A stretch of 64,000 bases of DNA from Pyxicephalus adspersus (GCF_032062135.1 NC_092862.1:94489627-94553626), one strand, 5' to 3'; shown: positions 23,192 through 37,850, counted from the stretch's first letter. Notes: a model not told the origin generated them from the letters alone. Translations and numbers: made by a program.

Positions 23192-26100
23192 GTGTTTACA
23201 ATACATACATTCACACACTTACATTTAATTTTTTTACATTGGGGATAAACTGAAGACGCAAAGGTTACATTTTACAGATTACATACTCAAGCCTTTACCT
23301 TTACCTACAGTTGCCATAGCCATGTAAAATGTTATATGATATTGATTATACCCTGATGTTATGTAATTTTATAATAAATATATGCTGTTCTTTTATACAC
23401 CTCATTGAAGCTAAATTAGTACCTCGTTAGGAAGGTGGAATAATCCGTCAGGTTTGTGAAATGAAGACCATCTGCACCAGAAACTAATTTAACACACATG
23501 GATATAAAAAGGCAGCTACATATGGAGCTTATTGTTTTATAAGGTCAGTGCACATGGACATGATAAATTGTACGACTACATGCAAATGTTCTGTCTGTTT
23601 ATTTTTATTCAAGCAGAAGACAACTGCTTTTTGTTCGTGATGTTTACTGCTGCAGTCATCATGATGAGCACAGTACCAATATATTGGTAAAAATGATAGA
23701 CTGTAATACATTACTCAAAGAACTATAAAGAAATATTTAAAAGTAAAACTGTCACATAGATCTTCACAAAAGATTGTAAATTTGGTAGGACAGTAGCCCT
23801 TGGCTAAAGGTAAGCTTGTTGGCAGGGACATGCTTATAGCTTTACAAAACTTGTATCCATTTTTTTCATTTCCAATTTCTGTGCAAGGCCACTGGTTCCA
23901 CCACCAGACACTCAGCATGAAAAAACTGATGCATGTCATGGCATACCTTGAAAAATATTAACAGCTTTGCTTATTTTTTGTTATATACACATTGACTATT
24001 TAGTATTTTTAGGGAACTCATTTGGCAGAAATCTGAGCCACATCGCTATTATTCATTTCTGACATATGCTTGCATAACATTTTGTTGCCTTAAAAGTTTT
24101 ATATCAAAACAGGTTTACTTAGAAGGGCACCTATGCCCATACTGCAACCATTAAATTATTTGCATTATGATAATAAGCAGTAAAATATATTTAACACAAA
24201 CCATCTCTGATCTCTTTAGCTGCTTGTAATAATTCTAATCAAAGATTAGGCATCAGGTTTGAATGACCCATGACTGATCATGCTTCCTGCTAATTACAGA
24301 TTAAACTCAGCAGGGGCATTTTGGACCTAATAAATCTCAAAATAAAGTGTCCATGTCATCAGAATGTGTGGTAGTACCTGCCCACATCCATGTTCTGAAG
24401 AGGACCACAAATTAAACTGTGTGCCAGGGCAGAAAGATAAAAAATATGATATGTTGTGCATATTTGTAATACTAATAAAAAGTAATAATAATAAAAAGCC
24501 TAATATAGAGATAATATACAAAGTACATATACTACATAATTTATAAACTACTTTTTTTAGCTTATTTACTTGGAGGGATGGCTTGTAAGCAGCAAATAAG
24601 GTTATGCTTGGAGAATGAAATGGCTGGGCATGGTTTTTATGTGGATGTTACATCATGGATTTATGTTGGTATATGTAGAGGCAAATAATAAATACTGCAC
24701 TGAGACTAGATAGTTTTCTGTGAAAGATGTGATAGGATAGGCTATGATGAGGGTTAGCTGGACTTGGGAAATGGGTTTTCTGTGACCTATGGGATGAGGT
24801 TGCCATGGGGGGCATCACTATTACCAGAAAAGTAAAGGTTTGGTGGGAAGTGGAAGCGCTATTGGTATTCACTGTTACAAAAGATGGGGGTGGGGGTTGC
24901 TGTGGAGTTGCTCTGTGGCTCCTGTGCCCTAAAAACCATTAACATTTTTCTTGTTTCTTGTCCTAGGTGCTCAAACATGAAAGTACATAAAAGTTAACAC
25001 TGTGCATAGTAGACCATTGTGTTGACAAATTTTGCTGGTTTAGGTGGCATGTGCAGAGAGGGATAGCAGCTAACCTATACCCACTGCCTATACTTTAAAA
25101 CTTGCATTTCTGATTATTAACAGTGGCCTGGTCCCCTACACAGTAGCAGCTAAAAGAAAGGATTGGGTCAATGCTAGGCTCAGTAAGTGATTCCAGGTGG
25201 ACAGTCTTGGGTTAAAAAATACAAGAATCCTGAATATTATTCAATTTGAAATGTACACTCGTTTTACACAATCATTTTGAAGGAAAATGTTTGTGGGTTA
25301 TTTTTTGGTAAATGCTTAAAAATGTTTGAATTATATTACATTTTTTACTATTTCCTCAAATACAAATGTATCAAATCCACTTTTCGACCTTAAATTATCT
25401 GATATAGTCTTCAAATAATAATTTGTATTATTTTATTTTCTATCCCTTTTTTCTGCATTCTTCAGATTAATTTCTGCTCATGAGCATGATGTTTTGTAAT
25501 TCACCTTGGCCCAACCAACCATCTAAAACACATTCTAAGCGTATTTCTTCAAATTCTCTGCCAAACATGCAATCTATTCCAGACATGATCTAACAAAATA
25601 AAGTAGCTTTCCAAATAGACCAGCTAATGATAAATAGAACAACCAATTATGAAATAAAAACAAGTGTGTTGTTTCTTGTCTACACTGTTGCAGGATTAAA
25701 AAGAAGGAAAGTATCTGAGGCTCAAGTATTAAGGTATATAATATGATACTGATGCACTCATATTCAATTGTAAATTATTTTGTGGTGAATGACACAGATA
25801 GATTTTGTGGTTGAATTAAATTACAACATCCATTTGATATTATAAAGTCCAACCTTTTGTTGGTCTTTTAAAATGAACAATGCTCTTAAAATTTGTTTTT
25901 CAAATTAAACAGCAAACAACAAAGGGGACAAACTAAAAGTCCACATGCACACAAAGTTCTGCTGAGCACAACACAACGCTAATCACCCTTGTCTAATTAA
26001 ATATAACCTTTTATTTTGTTAGATTTTAGTAAAATAACTTGCAAAATGTTACCAAGCATCAGAGAAACATATTTGCCCATTGACTTGATACCTATCAGAG

Positions 26101-26989
26101 ATGTGGCTATTAGATCATCATGGTACAGAGGGTTCCTCGCTGTTATGTAATGTAAAGGTATTGCTGTATCTCTATAACTAAATGGCCATGAATATATCAG
26201 CAGCTAGAGAGATATAACCTAATAGGTACTGACAAGCCAATCATTTTTTCATCCACTTATGTTATGTTTTTGGGAAAAACTAAAAAGGAAGCCATCCATC
26301 CGAAAATGACACAGGCAGCAAAAAATAAAGTAACGAGTTTTCAACCATTTTTTTTTTTTTTATTCAACACAGACAAACATGAATAAATTTGCCATTTTAG
26401 CTTTTTCATGTTTTCTACAGTCATGTTTCTGAATATATCTTCAAAGAGAACCTATTTTATTGGACACATTTTTACTTTAGTTTTATATACAGTACATATA
26501 CATTTTCTATTTCATTGTTCCTATATGTTATATGTTTGCTATGATATTTATTTTTTTGAGAATTTCCTAATAAATATGTAAGTATTCATTTAATAGTACA
26601 CGTTCTCTATTTTCATGAATAATTATGCATTTCTAATATCTATATCTATATCCTTAAATGTAAATAAATGTTCTTATAGCCCCTTTTTACAAAAATGTAT
26701 TGAATGCACATAAATTAAATGCATTAATAGCCTACAAAACAGCCAAAAAATGTATGTTTTGTTTAGCAGACAAGGGTTAAAGCCCATGTCAGTATGTAAT
26801 TGCTGTTAAAAGAAGAGAAAAATTCCTTAGCCTCTTGTTTAGGTGAGACGTGTCAGACAGAAGTAAAAGAAATTCCCCTAAATAGAATACAAACAGGATT
26901 TGAAACTTACAGAGGGTCTAACCTTGCCCCATTCCATGTAAAAAATAAAAAAATGTAGCTAGGGGTATGTAAATCTGAATTTAAGGATT
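23192..26989. other. Noncoding stretch, nothing recognised
   Basis: AT-rich sequence with no recognised transposon ends or exons. The open frames around 23529-23939 and 24327-24872 carry no recognisable domain. The interval 25440-25640 and the AATTAC-containing region at 24240-24320 look less monotonous than their flanks, but nothing further can be claimed. Confidence 0.55.
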
Positions 26990-27307
26990 AAAAAAAAAAA
27001 TACCCTTGCAGCAGGGACACGAACAGTAAGTTTACTTACCTCATCACTTACTCCTTCCGTGGCTGGTAAAGCTCCTCTGCTATAAGTTTTTTGGGTTACA
27101 GATGGGTCTTTGGTATCAGCACAATATAAGACTGTTGTGGAGGATGACATTCATTCCTAAACTTACTAAAGTAGGTGTCTATGGTAACAAGGAAATTTGC
27201 TGTTTTCATCCCCCAGACCTAAGCAATCATTTAAAACTTGCAATTCAGGGGTAGCCCAAATCAAATGAAATGTGTTTTTTGTTTAAAATCTAAAGTAAGA
27301 CTTTAAG
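26990..27307 (-). mobile_element. Probable MITE remnant with a TTAAAGT-type right end
   Basis: The right end, read inverted, is TTAAAGTCTTACTTTAGATT, close to the TTAAAGTGGAACTAAAC termini of 40479-40821. The interior includes ACTTACCTCATC, a donor-like AGGTAAGT on the minus strand, as in related elements. No matching left terminus was located, so the left limit is arbitrary. Confidence 0.35.
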
Positions 27308-27325
27308 GGGGGGGGGGGGGGGGGG
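27308..27325. repeat. Poly-G run
   Basis: About 18 to 19 consecutive G residues directly follow the putative MITE end. The exact count is likely to be unreliable in any assembly. Confidence 0.9.
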
Positions 27326-30300
27326 TGGAGGGGATCTGTTATATGTTTTTTTTAGCCATTTTCCTGTGCATCCTTTATAACTGGACCTTTTTGTAGCCAA
27401 ATAATTTCATGCACTTTGTATTATGCAATAAATTATTACAACACCATTTAAATTGCACGGTTTATTAAATGGTATATAATAGTGAAAAAAGGAACATCAT
27501 GCCTATGGTCAGAGGTCTGACAGTATGCATCTTGTCAACAAGTTTAGAATTTTTGCCCATTTTAAGTTTGTGTTATAAAAACTTACCTCTAGGCTTTGCA
27601 ATTTGTAAAATATTTTGTAACACCAATCCCTACGTGCGAAGTACAATTTTGGCTTTCCATAGTATTCATATTTTTTCACATGCCATAGTTTTCACATTTT
27701 CAGTTAAAGGTTTGTGGTCACCCAGAGATACTATTTAATGGCTAACTGAGGTATCGAAAAACAAGTTTTTCTGCAGAATAAAAAAAAAACAAAATGGTAA
27801 TATTCTACAAACCAAACAATTTGGATGTGTGGACACATCACAGCCATGATGGTTTGCACGCCTACAGTTTTTAGTGGGCACATGTCACATTGTAAAAATG
27901 GTTACTTTTGAATTTAGGTGCACATTTTTTGCTAACCTTCCTGTGTCCATTCCAGCACTTTGTTCCTTAAGACAATCCTACAAAACCATAGCTATCATAG
28001 AGATCTTGCTCTGTGTTCAAGAATAAGCCATTTAGATAGCTAAATATTACCTGCAGTTAGGATCATAAATGTGAATAAAATCTGGGATTGATAAAGTTGT
28101 ACTTTGAGTAAGGCATAAACACAAGGCATTTGATGGTTTGTAAGGAGAGCCATAGAACAAATGCCCTAAGAGGAATTTAAACCCAATACTAGCCACTAAT
28201 GTGTAACAAGTTATGTTTGGTACATCACTTAATGGCCTAAATTTGGACATTCTTCACATGCCTGTTTATAGGACTACTCTGGTAAAGCGGAGGATAGTAC
28301 TTAACTGAATAAGTGTAGAAGTCCATGACAACTTCCATTGCAGATAAAGGCTGTTTATCTTCCATTGCATTTTAATAGCTATGCTCTTTAAGGGACTCTT
28401 AATAATTCCAAGGGAAACTTAATTTGTGACATATGACATTCTCTGAGAGATACCAGAGCTTGGATTATCACATGGAATGTGCAGGTCATTGTTTACTATT
28501 AGGTGGAACATGTTTAATGACATTTTATAAGCAATTAAAAATTTGATGAGCACATTTATGGGTCTTGGGTGCAGCTTGTTTATATAACCTTTTACTTCTT
28601 TACCACCTCCGAGCTTAGCTCATCTCTGGCCGGAAGACATAAGTCTGTCAGCATTGTCCTAACTGATTGTCAGTGATAGTATTATAAATATTTATACACA
28701 GATGGCATATTATAAACACATGAACCGTCAAAGGAATAGAAATATGCATGGAAATCAGCAAAGCATAGTAGGAAAAATAAAGGTGCACTGGTAATAATCA
28801 CAATTTACACTTCTAAGCACAGATGAGTGTTGGGCTGTTGATGAAGGTGTGCAGGAGTATAATGAATTTGAAATCCTATTGTCATTTTTAGTACATGCAT
28901 ATATGAATATACATTTGGTTCATTTTAAATGTACTTTTGACAATCCAACATATCTCAAACAATACATTACAAATAGAAGGAGAAATTGTTGGAATTCACC
29001 CATCAAGAAGATAAGGAAATTTCCTAAGCAGAAAAGTAGACTTGATGCTTTGAAAAACTAATACAGTCAATGCTTTGCTACATGTGTGACAAACTTGGAA
29101 ATACTTTGAAATGTAGAGGACCCTTTTAATATAGTTTAGAGCAAGATGAATGCATTAGTAGGAATGTGCATGTATATTTTAATGATGAAATACTTAAATG
29201 TTTTTAAATATATGAGTATTCAGATATAGAAATACATTTATTTCTTTCTTCATTTCTTACCCAATGTACTTTTTGGATAAAATATCAAATATCAATAATA
29301 TGCTCCCCCACCTACTAGAGCGTAAGAATGATTTGGAAGGGCCCTCCTCTGTTCCTGTGTCATAGTTTGTACTTGGTATATATCCATTATTTGCAGACTT
29401 TTCATTGTTAGGTTCAGTGTAATATATTGGTGCTTCATAAATAAAAAATAATACTCTAATAGCAATAACTATTATAGATGACCTTTTGCAGCTTACATTG
29501 CAAACTTGATAAACATTTTTATTAATCAGATAAAAATGAGCACATTTAAATAATTTGTTAATAATCATGATACACAAAGATAATCCACATTGAGGGTGGG
29601 GATTTATTGATAGCTGCATTGAGGATAATGGTGATGGACAACGATGGGGAAAGCAAGTCAATGCATTAGAGAGTGTCTGCTTTACAACTTTTTAAACACA
29701 CGTTGGCATTCCCCTCATTAACTAAACTCTAAAGGCAGATGAGGAAATTTATTAAAGGATTTCAGTCCTCATTTCATACATTAGAGTCATTTACAAAGAA
29801 AAATGTTAGTGCGCCATTTCAGAGACCATTTGTGACTCTCAATATTTTAACTGTAGATGGACAGCATTTGATGGACTAAACCAAATTTTTACTCAAGGCT
29901 GCCATTCTCCTCTCCTGTGCATATACAACATACCTACTCTAGTCAAGCCAATATCAAACAGGAATATGAATTAAATGTTTTCCTTTGGAAGAAAACTAAG
30001 AGAAATGTAATAAATTTTCAAAAGCGTTAAATGTACAACATCAGATATTAAAAAAACTGTCTATTGTGTCAGTTAAGAAAAGTAACTTAATACCATTGAA
30101 CCCATGTAAATGAGGGCCATAGACATGTTTATTCTGTGGTTTTATTTGATTTCCAAGAAATACCTTAAATCATAATGAATGTCAAGAAGGGTGGATTTGT
30201 AGATTTTTCTTGGACAGTGAATGCATACAGCTGCACCATATCCTATGAATCTATGTCACTTATACATTCACTGAGATGCTGAAAGGGTTAAGGTTCAGTT

Positions 30301-30419
30301 TTCAGCTAGTTCTGGAACTTATTTTTCTACTGAGAGAGGTGATGGTGGGTTGCCTGTTGCTGCATAGTTGGCACCTAGATGGGCACAGGTAACAGCCAAT
30401 CCCTGATCTGTGTCACACT
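27326..30419. other. Noncoding stretch with an unexplained 134-codon frame
   Basis: The minus-strand frame at 29257-29661 (134 codons) is one of the longest outside the transposons. It has no motif that I recognise, an unremarkable start context and AT-rich composition, so I treat it as chance. No RNA genes or repeat ends were recognised. Confidence 0.55.
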
Positions 30420-30850
30420 TATCTCTTCCTCGCTAAAGCGCAGGGACCTCTCTCCTGCGGGCAGTTCTGACGCTGGGTGTGCCCAAGCTCCAAAGTTTTA
30501 ATAGTTTCATCCATCCTGGTGGCCAACCAGGAAATAGCCTCCTGATAATCCCTGGCTATTTAGCTAGCTCAGACACAGCACAGCGTTCCTGCAATGTGTC
30601 TCCACTAGTGCCGAGCCCTCTGAGCTGAGCATTTCCCGTACACCTGTAGGTTATTTCAGTGCTTCCCCTGGCCAGCTCCTGTGTTAACCCCTTGTTGCCC
30701 GTTCTGTTGTTTCCCAGCCAATTTCCTTGTGCTGTTCCACTGTCCCTCTGTGTATGTTGTTATTCCTGTGTCACCTGTGCCTCCTGTTGCTTCCTGTGTC
30801 CCCTGTGTTCCCTGTGTCTGCAGTGGCCCCCGTGTCACCGGAGTCTATTT
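30420..30850 (+). repeat. C/T-rich LTR-retrotransposon-like segment
   Basis: A GC-richer block (TCCTCGCTAAAGCGCAGGG...) leads into a run of degenerate CCTGTGT units (about 30765-30825: CCTGTGTCACCTGTGCC...). I associate such sequence with leader or LTR regions of amphibian LTR retrotransposons. No primer-binding site, polypurine tract or gag-pol frame is seen. The 60-90 codon frames here are low-complexity products of the repeats. Confidence 0.35.
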
Positions 30851-31570
30851 GTTTGAGACAATTTTTCTGGTTGTTCATGGGTCATTATTTACTGTCTTGA
30901 AGGCAGATTATTCTCTTGTTTTCAATTGCCTTTCTATCGTCAGCTGCTCTTAAAGGTATGTAATGTTCACACTGAATTTGGAGTCATGTTTCACACTATC
31001 TTTATTCTTTTTTTTTTTTTACTCCATTTGTCATTTCCCTTAAACACCCTTTTTCATATAGGTGAGTGTAGAGGAGATGACTACATAAACACACCTCCAA
31101 ACCAGATTCTTGTACTACATGTTTGAACACACCCCTCTTTGTTGGACATTGGACTATTTTTTTTGGGGGGGGGATTTGTTTTTTGGGACTGGGGCAGTAG
31201 TTTTATATTGATGAAGTGTGTCTATCCTGTAACCTGGCACATTAAATTTTTCATAAATATGTATTTTTTGTTAATTTTTTATAAGGAGTCATTCTTCTTT
31301 CTTGTAGGCAAGCTGAAAAGTTGTTTTCCTGCACACATATATCTAGTCCTGGTGTTCATTAGGAACTTCATCTTTCATTGGTCTTTCCAGATTTAAATTA
31401 AAACAAAAATACAAAAAAATGGGGATACTGATTTTGTTTTTTGTTTGTGTGTTTTTCTGTGAAGAGTAAATGAATGAAAAATGAAAATATGGTACATGTT
31501 TTTTGTAGTATTTGAAGAAGAGTCCTGTGTTAGGGTGTATTGCTGCTACTGGGCCAATCTCTTTTACACT

Positions 31571-31720
31571 CCACTCCAAGGCTAGAGAGGATACACTTTC
31601 ATCAGTGAATCTGGGTGATCCAGCAAACCTGGAATGGTTCTGGTCCAGGATTCAAAACATGTGCTAGCAAATGACTTTGTTTGAAAAAAAACAAATCAAT
31701 GATATCTATTCCAGATTCTA
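31571..31720 (+). mobile_element. Foldback element, left half only
   Basis: CCAAGGCTAGAGAGGATACA...GAATCTGGGTGATCC...CCTGGAATGG aligns to the left arm and centre of the 223-bp foldback element at 22966-23188. The sequence diverges after TATTCCAGATTC, so the right arm is missing or rearranged. Confidence 0.75.
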
Positions 31721-31814
31721 TTTTTGCCGGTAGCCCATTCTGCACCTCTATATTGTCAGTGCGCATTAAATATAGCCAACGACTCCATATAGCCAAGCAG
31801 GCATAAATTTATGC

Positions 31815-32004
31815 ACCCTTGTTTTAACAGATTTTTGTGTTTTTTATTTAAAGTTTATTATAAAATTTATTAAATATTGGACATATTTTGGTGCGTTATG
31901 CCTAAAAATTTCAGGCCTACAATGTGAAAAAAATTTTCACGACAGACAATGTACCACTTTTAAACATATAAATCCAGACAAAAATGAACCGCCAAGGAGG
32001 TTTA
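31815..32004 (-). mobile_element. TTAA-family MITE fragment, one terminus
   Basis: The right end ATGAACCGCCAAGGAGG, read inverted, is CCTCCTTGGCGGTTCAT, matching the terminus of the element at 2073. GTACCACTTTTAAACATATA matches the adjacent arm. Further in, inverted CATAACGCACCAAAATATGTCC matches the interior of the 49184 element. The TTAA flank has decayed to TTTA and the other end is absent. Confidence 0.75.
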
Positions 32005-35000
32005 TACCATTGTGGACCTTGTACCTAAAAAAACTTCCCTAGCCAGATCCAGAGTGAAAGGGCGTTAAGATGGGTTTCTTCAATATTGTCATTGAACTGC
32101 ACTCTTGTTACAAATCAGGCCCCCAAAGTTTAGGAGATGTACTAAAGGAACAGGAAGCAGTATCATTCCTTGAATGTGCAAGTGGTCTGTGATGCCAAAC
32201 TGAAAATTAGAGTGTGAGCTTAGGATTTTCAGGACATGCTGTGATGCCAACATCTGGCAAGAGATTGTCCTCTTTCAAAAGATTGAGGTAAGCCAAATGA
32301 TACATGGATTGGCTTGTGGATAATGCTTAAATGTTTTCCTTTTGTTTTTTTGGGGGTAGTAAAGTGTTTTTGTCTTTTGAGGGAGGAGAACTGGCTTTAT
32401 TTTTGTAAAGTGTGGAATGTAAAAAAAGAAGCACACATTTTCTGAGGACCTAGGCTTAGAAATCAGAGGCAGATTCCATCATTGAACACCTAATACTGTT
32501 AATTAGCTAGATGTACATCTTTTTTATGTATTTAAGTAGCAGTCACACACCTGGAGTAAGCGCTTGGAGAACAGGATGTGAAGTTGTTCTGCAATTAGCA
32601 GACCACCTAAGCTGTCTCCTGCTTTAAGGTCAGAGATTTAAAAGGTATTAAAGCCAAAGGATCCAAAAACAAATAGCCAAATATGTACTTTTTGCAAAAG
32701 GTCACAACTGGAAGCTGATATCAATGTGTAAGTCCTCTTAAACTGTTATTACACTTGATTAATGAAAAAACAAGAAAATGTTTTTGTCTAACAATTCCAT
32801 ATTCTATAGTGCAAGTTTATTTCAATATTTCGTTATGAACTTTAATGTTTTTGAATATTTATGGATTGAAGCAGGGCAGGATTTGAACCACAACGAGGGG
32901 GCCTAAACATAAGTTTTCATTTTGTCTATTGTTTTTTTAACAGCTGATAAGGAATATGAGTAGCTTCCATGACTAATGACATCAGTGTGTCAACCCCAGG
33001 CTTAAGCAAAAAATAAATCATAATAAGGCTGTTGTGGAGACCAATATTGGCCTCCTCAAATCATGGTTTCTCTGCTTGGCCCCGCCTGGGGGTGAGCTTT
33101 TCTACATGCCATGAAAGGCTGAAAATAGTAATAATGGCACTGTGAAGCACACACCCTGTGCATTGCACAATATCTGCCTTAAGATATGTGGGAGATCACA
33201 GACAAAAGAAAGCCGAAGGTGCACCATCAGTCTGCCCCCAGGTCAATGGCAATAGTACTGGGGCTAGTATGTAAAGGATGAACTATCACCTTCTTCATAC
33301 ACATGAGTATTGTATTTGAAACAGTTGCCTGTAAAATGTGTCCAAAAAAAACAGAGCTCTAAAACATATGTTGCAAATGTTTGTGCATAGTTTTTTGCAG
33401 CAGCTACCCCAAACCTGTTGCTAAGCCATCTTGGCTGCTTAGCTAAATAAATTATTACTTTGCGTGAGTTAATTCACTTACCTTAGTGAATGCAGTAAAA
33501 ATGCACTAGGCCAAAAAGGTCCGTTAGACACACAACTTTGTTGTACATGATTTGCCAGAAATTAACCCCATTGAGAATTATAACGTTATTAAATACAGGT
33601 TTGCCCTTTTAATATTTGATTGGATATCATGGCCAAACATAGGAAGCTGGAAGGAAATTTAAAGAAAACTAAAACCCCTGTAGGCTTTTGGCACCTATCT
33701 GGAACTTGGTATACGATTTGCCCTTATTCCATGTCTCAGAGACAAGTGAGGAAATGAGCTAACACTTGAGACCTTACAATCCCACTCAAAATATTTCTGG
33801 TAAAAGTGTGTGATGCTGCCAGGAAAATAATCTCTGGGTGGTTCCCCTCTAAACTATTTTTGATACGTTCTGGCTCCATGCTAGACTTTTTTAAACCCCA
33901 GTCAAACAAAAAATTACAGCACATACACTTAACCTTTTTAATCACTTTAATCTACTTTAAAACTTTAATTTACTCTATAGCTCCTATAAGTTTGCATGGT
34001 AATGCCCTGAAAGACATAAAAGTAAAAAAGTACTTGTTTTCTTATAAAGCTGGTTCAAGTTAAGGGTGTTTAAAAAAAAAACACTACATTAGCCCAACAC
34101 AGAATGGTGGCCAAACAGATTTTATTTGAAGAAGAAAGTCATGCTTTGAGTCCCCAGCTTTAAAATGTTCTACTCTGTTCTAATGAACTATGTAGTTAAT
34201 TTTAGATGTGCCTTGACAAAGCAAAACATATTCTAACATGTTCTTTCCTAAACTACAATAATTGTAATTACCTTTCCTTAACAGGATGGCAACATTATGA
34301 TCTGCTGAAAGACATGGCATGTCAGCTGAAAAGCTCTTGTGAACATTCTGATATTTAGCATCACAGGACACACTTTAACTATTTGGACTGTTACTTATCT
34401 CTGTTCAAGGAGGAAGCCAGGAGGAAGCCATATACATCCCTCCACAGCCAAGTTGATTGGAAAATGGATGTATCGTTGGACAAGGTTAAAATTGGCATGA
34501 ATAAACTACATGAATACCATTGGGACTTTCACATAAGTCATGGCAAATACAATAGTTATGTGTTAGAATTCCCAGGCCCAAAAATTTAGGGATGTCACCA
34601 TCCACACCATGGTCAGGACTGCTTGCCTATTTATTAGCTGGACAGATTTAGTGCTCAATAAAGCTTGAAATGCGCATAATAATTTTTTGTTGAAGGCAGA
34701 TTCTAGAATAGACCTGGCAATCCAACAAAATTAACAACAATTAACAATGTTTTACTTTGCTTTATAAAAATGTCTGGTGTGTTTTTGTATTGAGATCCTA
34801 TGCCTGGACCTACTTTCAGCATCAGATTTGTTAGAAAAAGTATGCAGAGGTGTACAGCTATTTGACACTCAGCCTGGGCATGAATTGGATGCATGCTTGT
34901 AGCAGGTCTGTGACTGAACATGCAGGACAACTAAGCTGAGAATCAAAAATGGGCAAAATAACTTAAAAGTACAGGCCACATTTTGTAAGTCTTGTTTAAC

Positions 35001-37525
35001 TTTGAACTCATGGAAGTTGATAGAGTGCTAATTATGTACTGAAACTTTGACTAGGTTGGGGAAAACAAATTAAACAGGGCCAATATTACCCATATGGCCA
35101 ATACACTCCCAAAATTGTGTGGACATGCTTCTGATGAGATGGTAGCTCAGGACATCAGTTACCTCCTTGACTGTCTATGATGCTACTTTTTAAAGATTAA
35201 CCGATACATAATGTCATGAGGATAGACATTTTCCTAAACCGGAAGCAACTCAGGTCCCAGTGCATCAGCGTAAAACGAACAGAAATGGAACCATGTATCC
35301 ACATTTGCATATTTGTCTGATGTCGCATTTGGAAAGTGAAAACCACATACACTGACATAAAAGAACATATGTATATGTAAACAGAATGCACACAACATCT
35401 AGTAGTAGATAATGATAGATGTATTACATATAATGGTGGAGGTGGAGGAGTGGTAACCTATGGAGACAAAATTATTAGGACACACAGGAAGCATTATTAG
35501 GACTCCCAATCCCCCTCTCCCCCCAAAAAACGTACAATAGGCATAAAAACATACTTGTGCAGCCTTCCAGGAATGTAGCAAGGAGATAGATCTGTGTAGG
35601 CACAGTGCACACATCCTTGAGCACATTAGTTTGCAAGCTCAGACTAATTTACTATCAGTTACTTTGTTATTATTTATTATTATGTATGACTTTTTTTTTT
35701 AAATAATTACTTACATTCATAAAATATAAACAACAAATAAAACAAATACAAAACCCTGGAATATTATTACCTTATAATTTACATATACCACAAAATTACC
35801 ATCTACCATTTAAAAAAACTCTTTATTCCCTATCAGGTCTATCCGTAAGTTTTATATTTACAATTCTATATTTTTTTTTTGTTTTAGTTGTTGAGATGAC
35901 CACAGGTCAAGTTGGTACATGGTCCTAGTACGTTTTGCTTATTCACACTTTCAGATTGTAATTCACCCCTTTGTGTTAATATTCTTTTGAAATATTCATT
36001 GAAGTGAGCAAGTTCATGTTACTAAATTTATCTGCAAAAGACTGAATATTCATGCTAAAAAACAATTTGCTTTTCACTTGGTTAGATAAACAGAGTGAAT
36101 ATTCACATGGTTTATTCAGACTCCTTTAATAAATCAGCCCTAATGTACTGGAATGACAAGTGGTAAGATTTTTCGGTAGCTGGAGATTATAATTTAATAT
36201 GTAGCCTTAACTTCATTGGAACAATTCAGATATAAGCAATGTATTTATTTTTATAATATTGAAACATGCATTACAAGGCTCAAGTGCCAACATAATATAC
36301 ATAATATAATATCAAACTTTTTATGTACTTTCTCGAAATACGGATTCTTATTCTCCACTTTTTATGTTTTAGGACTTTTGAGTCAAAAGACAGTATACGG
36401 TATACACCTATGTGTCAGAATCTAATACAGGTACAAATTTAATGAATTTCACTTGATCTTTCAACCTAACTATAATTAATAATAGAGGTAATTACACTGA
36501 TTTATGACATTTTAATATGTACTAATTAAGTTATTCCATGCTGTTTGAAGTCTTTGCTCTTATAGAATTAATTTGTTGGAAATGACTGAAACCAGTGCAT
36601 AGATGTTGCTAGTAAAGACTATTCTTCAAACTACACTACAACAATTACATTGGTTAGCCTATTACAAGGAAAACATGGACACGAAGCATATATATCATTA
36701 GCCCATAACTTTTTCTGGATCTAATTAGGAGCTGCAAAATGTAATAGAGCCTTCTGTGAAACTGCTGTGTGACTTCACGTGTATTTTCATAAGTGAGTAG
36801 CTTTCATATGGCTTTAAAGCAGGGAGCTGGCATGCCTCTGGTTAATTTCATAATGTCTAACTCTAGAGTTACAATGTGGTGACAGGTCTCATTGTAGGGA
36901 TTTATAGGTACACTTTGGAACCCATGCCTAACAAATTAGAACATTTTCAGTCTTTGTGCTGTAGTCCTCATGTTATAAATCATGTAACCAGCTTTAGAGT
37001 GGTACATTGAAAACCAATGAGACATATATTTTTAACAGTATCTATGAACATGAGTTTGGTCTATGTCTTTAACAGTTTCATAGCTGTTGTTTAATTTCTG
37101 TTTACCCTAAATAAATTCTGTTGGTATAAAAAAATACAATTTTGATGCATGTGAGAAATTTCTGAGTGTGGATGTGGTAAACCTAAAATACAGGAATATC
37201 ATTTTTCTTACACAGGTGCAAATATAATGACCATTTGGGTTGACTATGATGAAATTCAACACACTACCCTCATTGAAAGCTTTACATTGCTCCTGCCAGG
37301 TACTTTTGCATATTGGGCATATTGGGCATCAGAAATACCTGTAAGCAGGAATGACACATTAATGTTCTCAAAATGTAAAATATTGACAGTCTTTGGGATC
37401 ACCTTGGAAAAACATCCTTACTAACCAAAAAAAAGCATTTCTCTATAAACATCAGCTGATATGCTGTCACCCAAGTGCCACATGTTCATATCCATACATT
37501 TATTTTCAAAGCATATGTCTGTTGC
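32005..37525. other. Long noncoding stretch without recognised repeats
   Basis: This is one of the quietest parts of the window. Open frames such as 33806-34063 and 34383-34589 show no recognisable domain. There is a short T run near 35691 and 35871. The interval 36700-36900 has fewer simple runs and several TAATTT/TTTAAA motifs, and could be tested as conserved noncoding DNA. Confidence 0.55.
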
Positions 37526-37850
37526 TTTAAAATGGAATCAAAATAAACTTTTACAAATTTTAAATCAGGTGGGACATTATTGCAAAATAAAAAGAAAGGC
37601 AACATCCCTTCTGCAATAATCATTCTTACCTGCCTGATCATGCCAGAAAACTGTCAAAAACAAACTGTCAAAGGATAACTGGCAATCCTGGCTTCCCCTT
37701 AATTAACTGTGTCTGCACAGGAGTTAAATCATCTTGGCCAAGCAAGATGGGCAAAGATCACAGCTACAAAGAGAGGAAGGAAGAAGATGGTGGTACCTTG
37801 CAATAAAATCGCGTCCAATGAGTAAAATGGGGTTTAGTTTCACTTTAACA
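37526..37850. mobile_element. MITE with TTTAAAATGG / TTAAAGTGAAACTAAAC ends
   Basis: The left end TTTAAAATGGAATCAAAATA pairs imperfectly with the inverted right end GTTAAAGTGAAACTAAACCC. The body contains CTTACCTG (37625-37632), a donor-like CAGGTAAG on the minus strand, as in the related 40479 element (plus strand). No coding capacity. Confidence 0.55.

Noticed and set aside
29257..29661. 134-codon minus-strand frame
   Set aside because: No recognisable domain, AT-rich composition and no splice or promoter context; length is within chance for 64 kb read in six frames.
30656..30953. Cys/Pro/Val-rich frames on both strands
   Set aside because: They are translations of the degenerate CCTGTGT repeat and occur antiparallel to each other.
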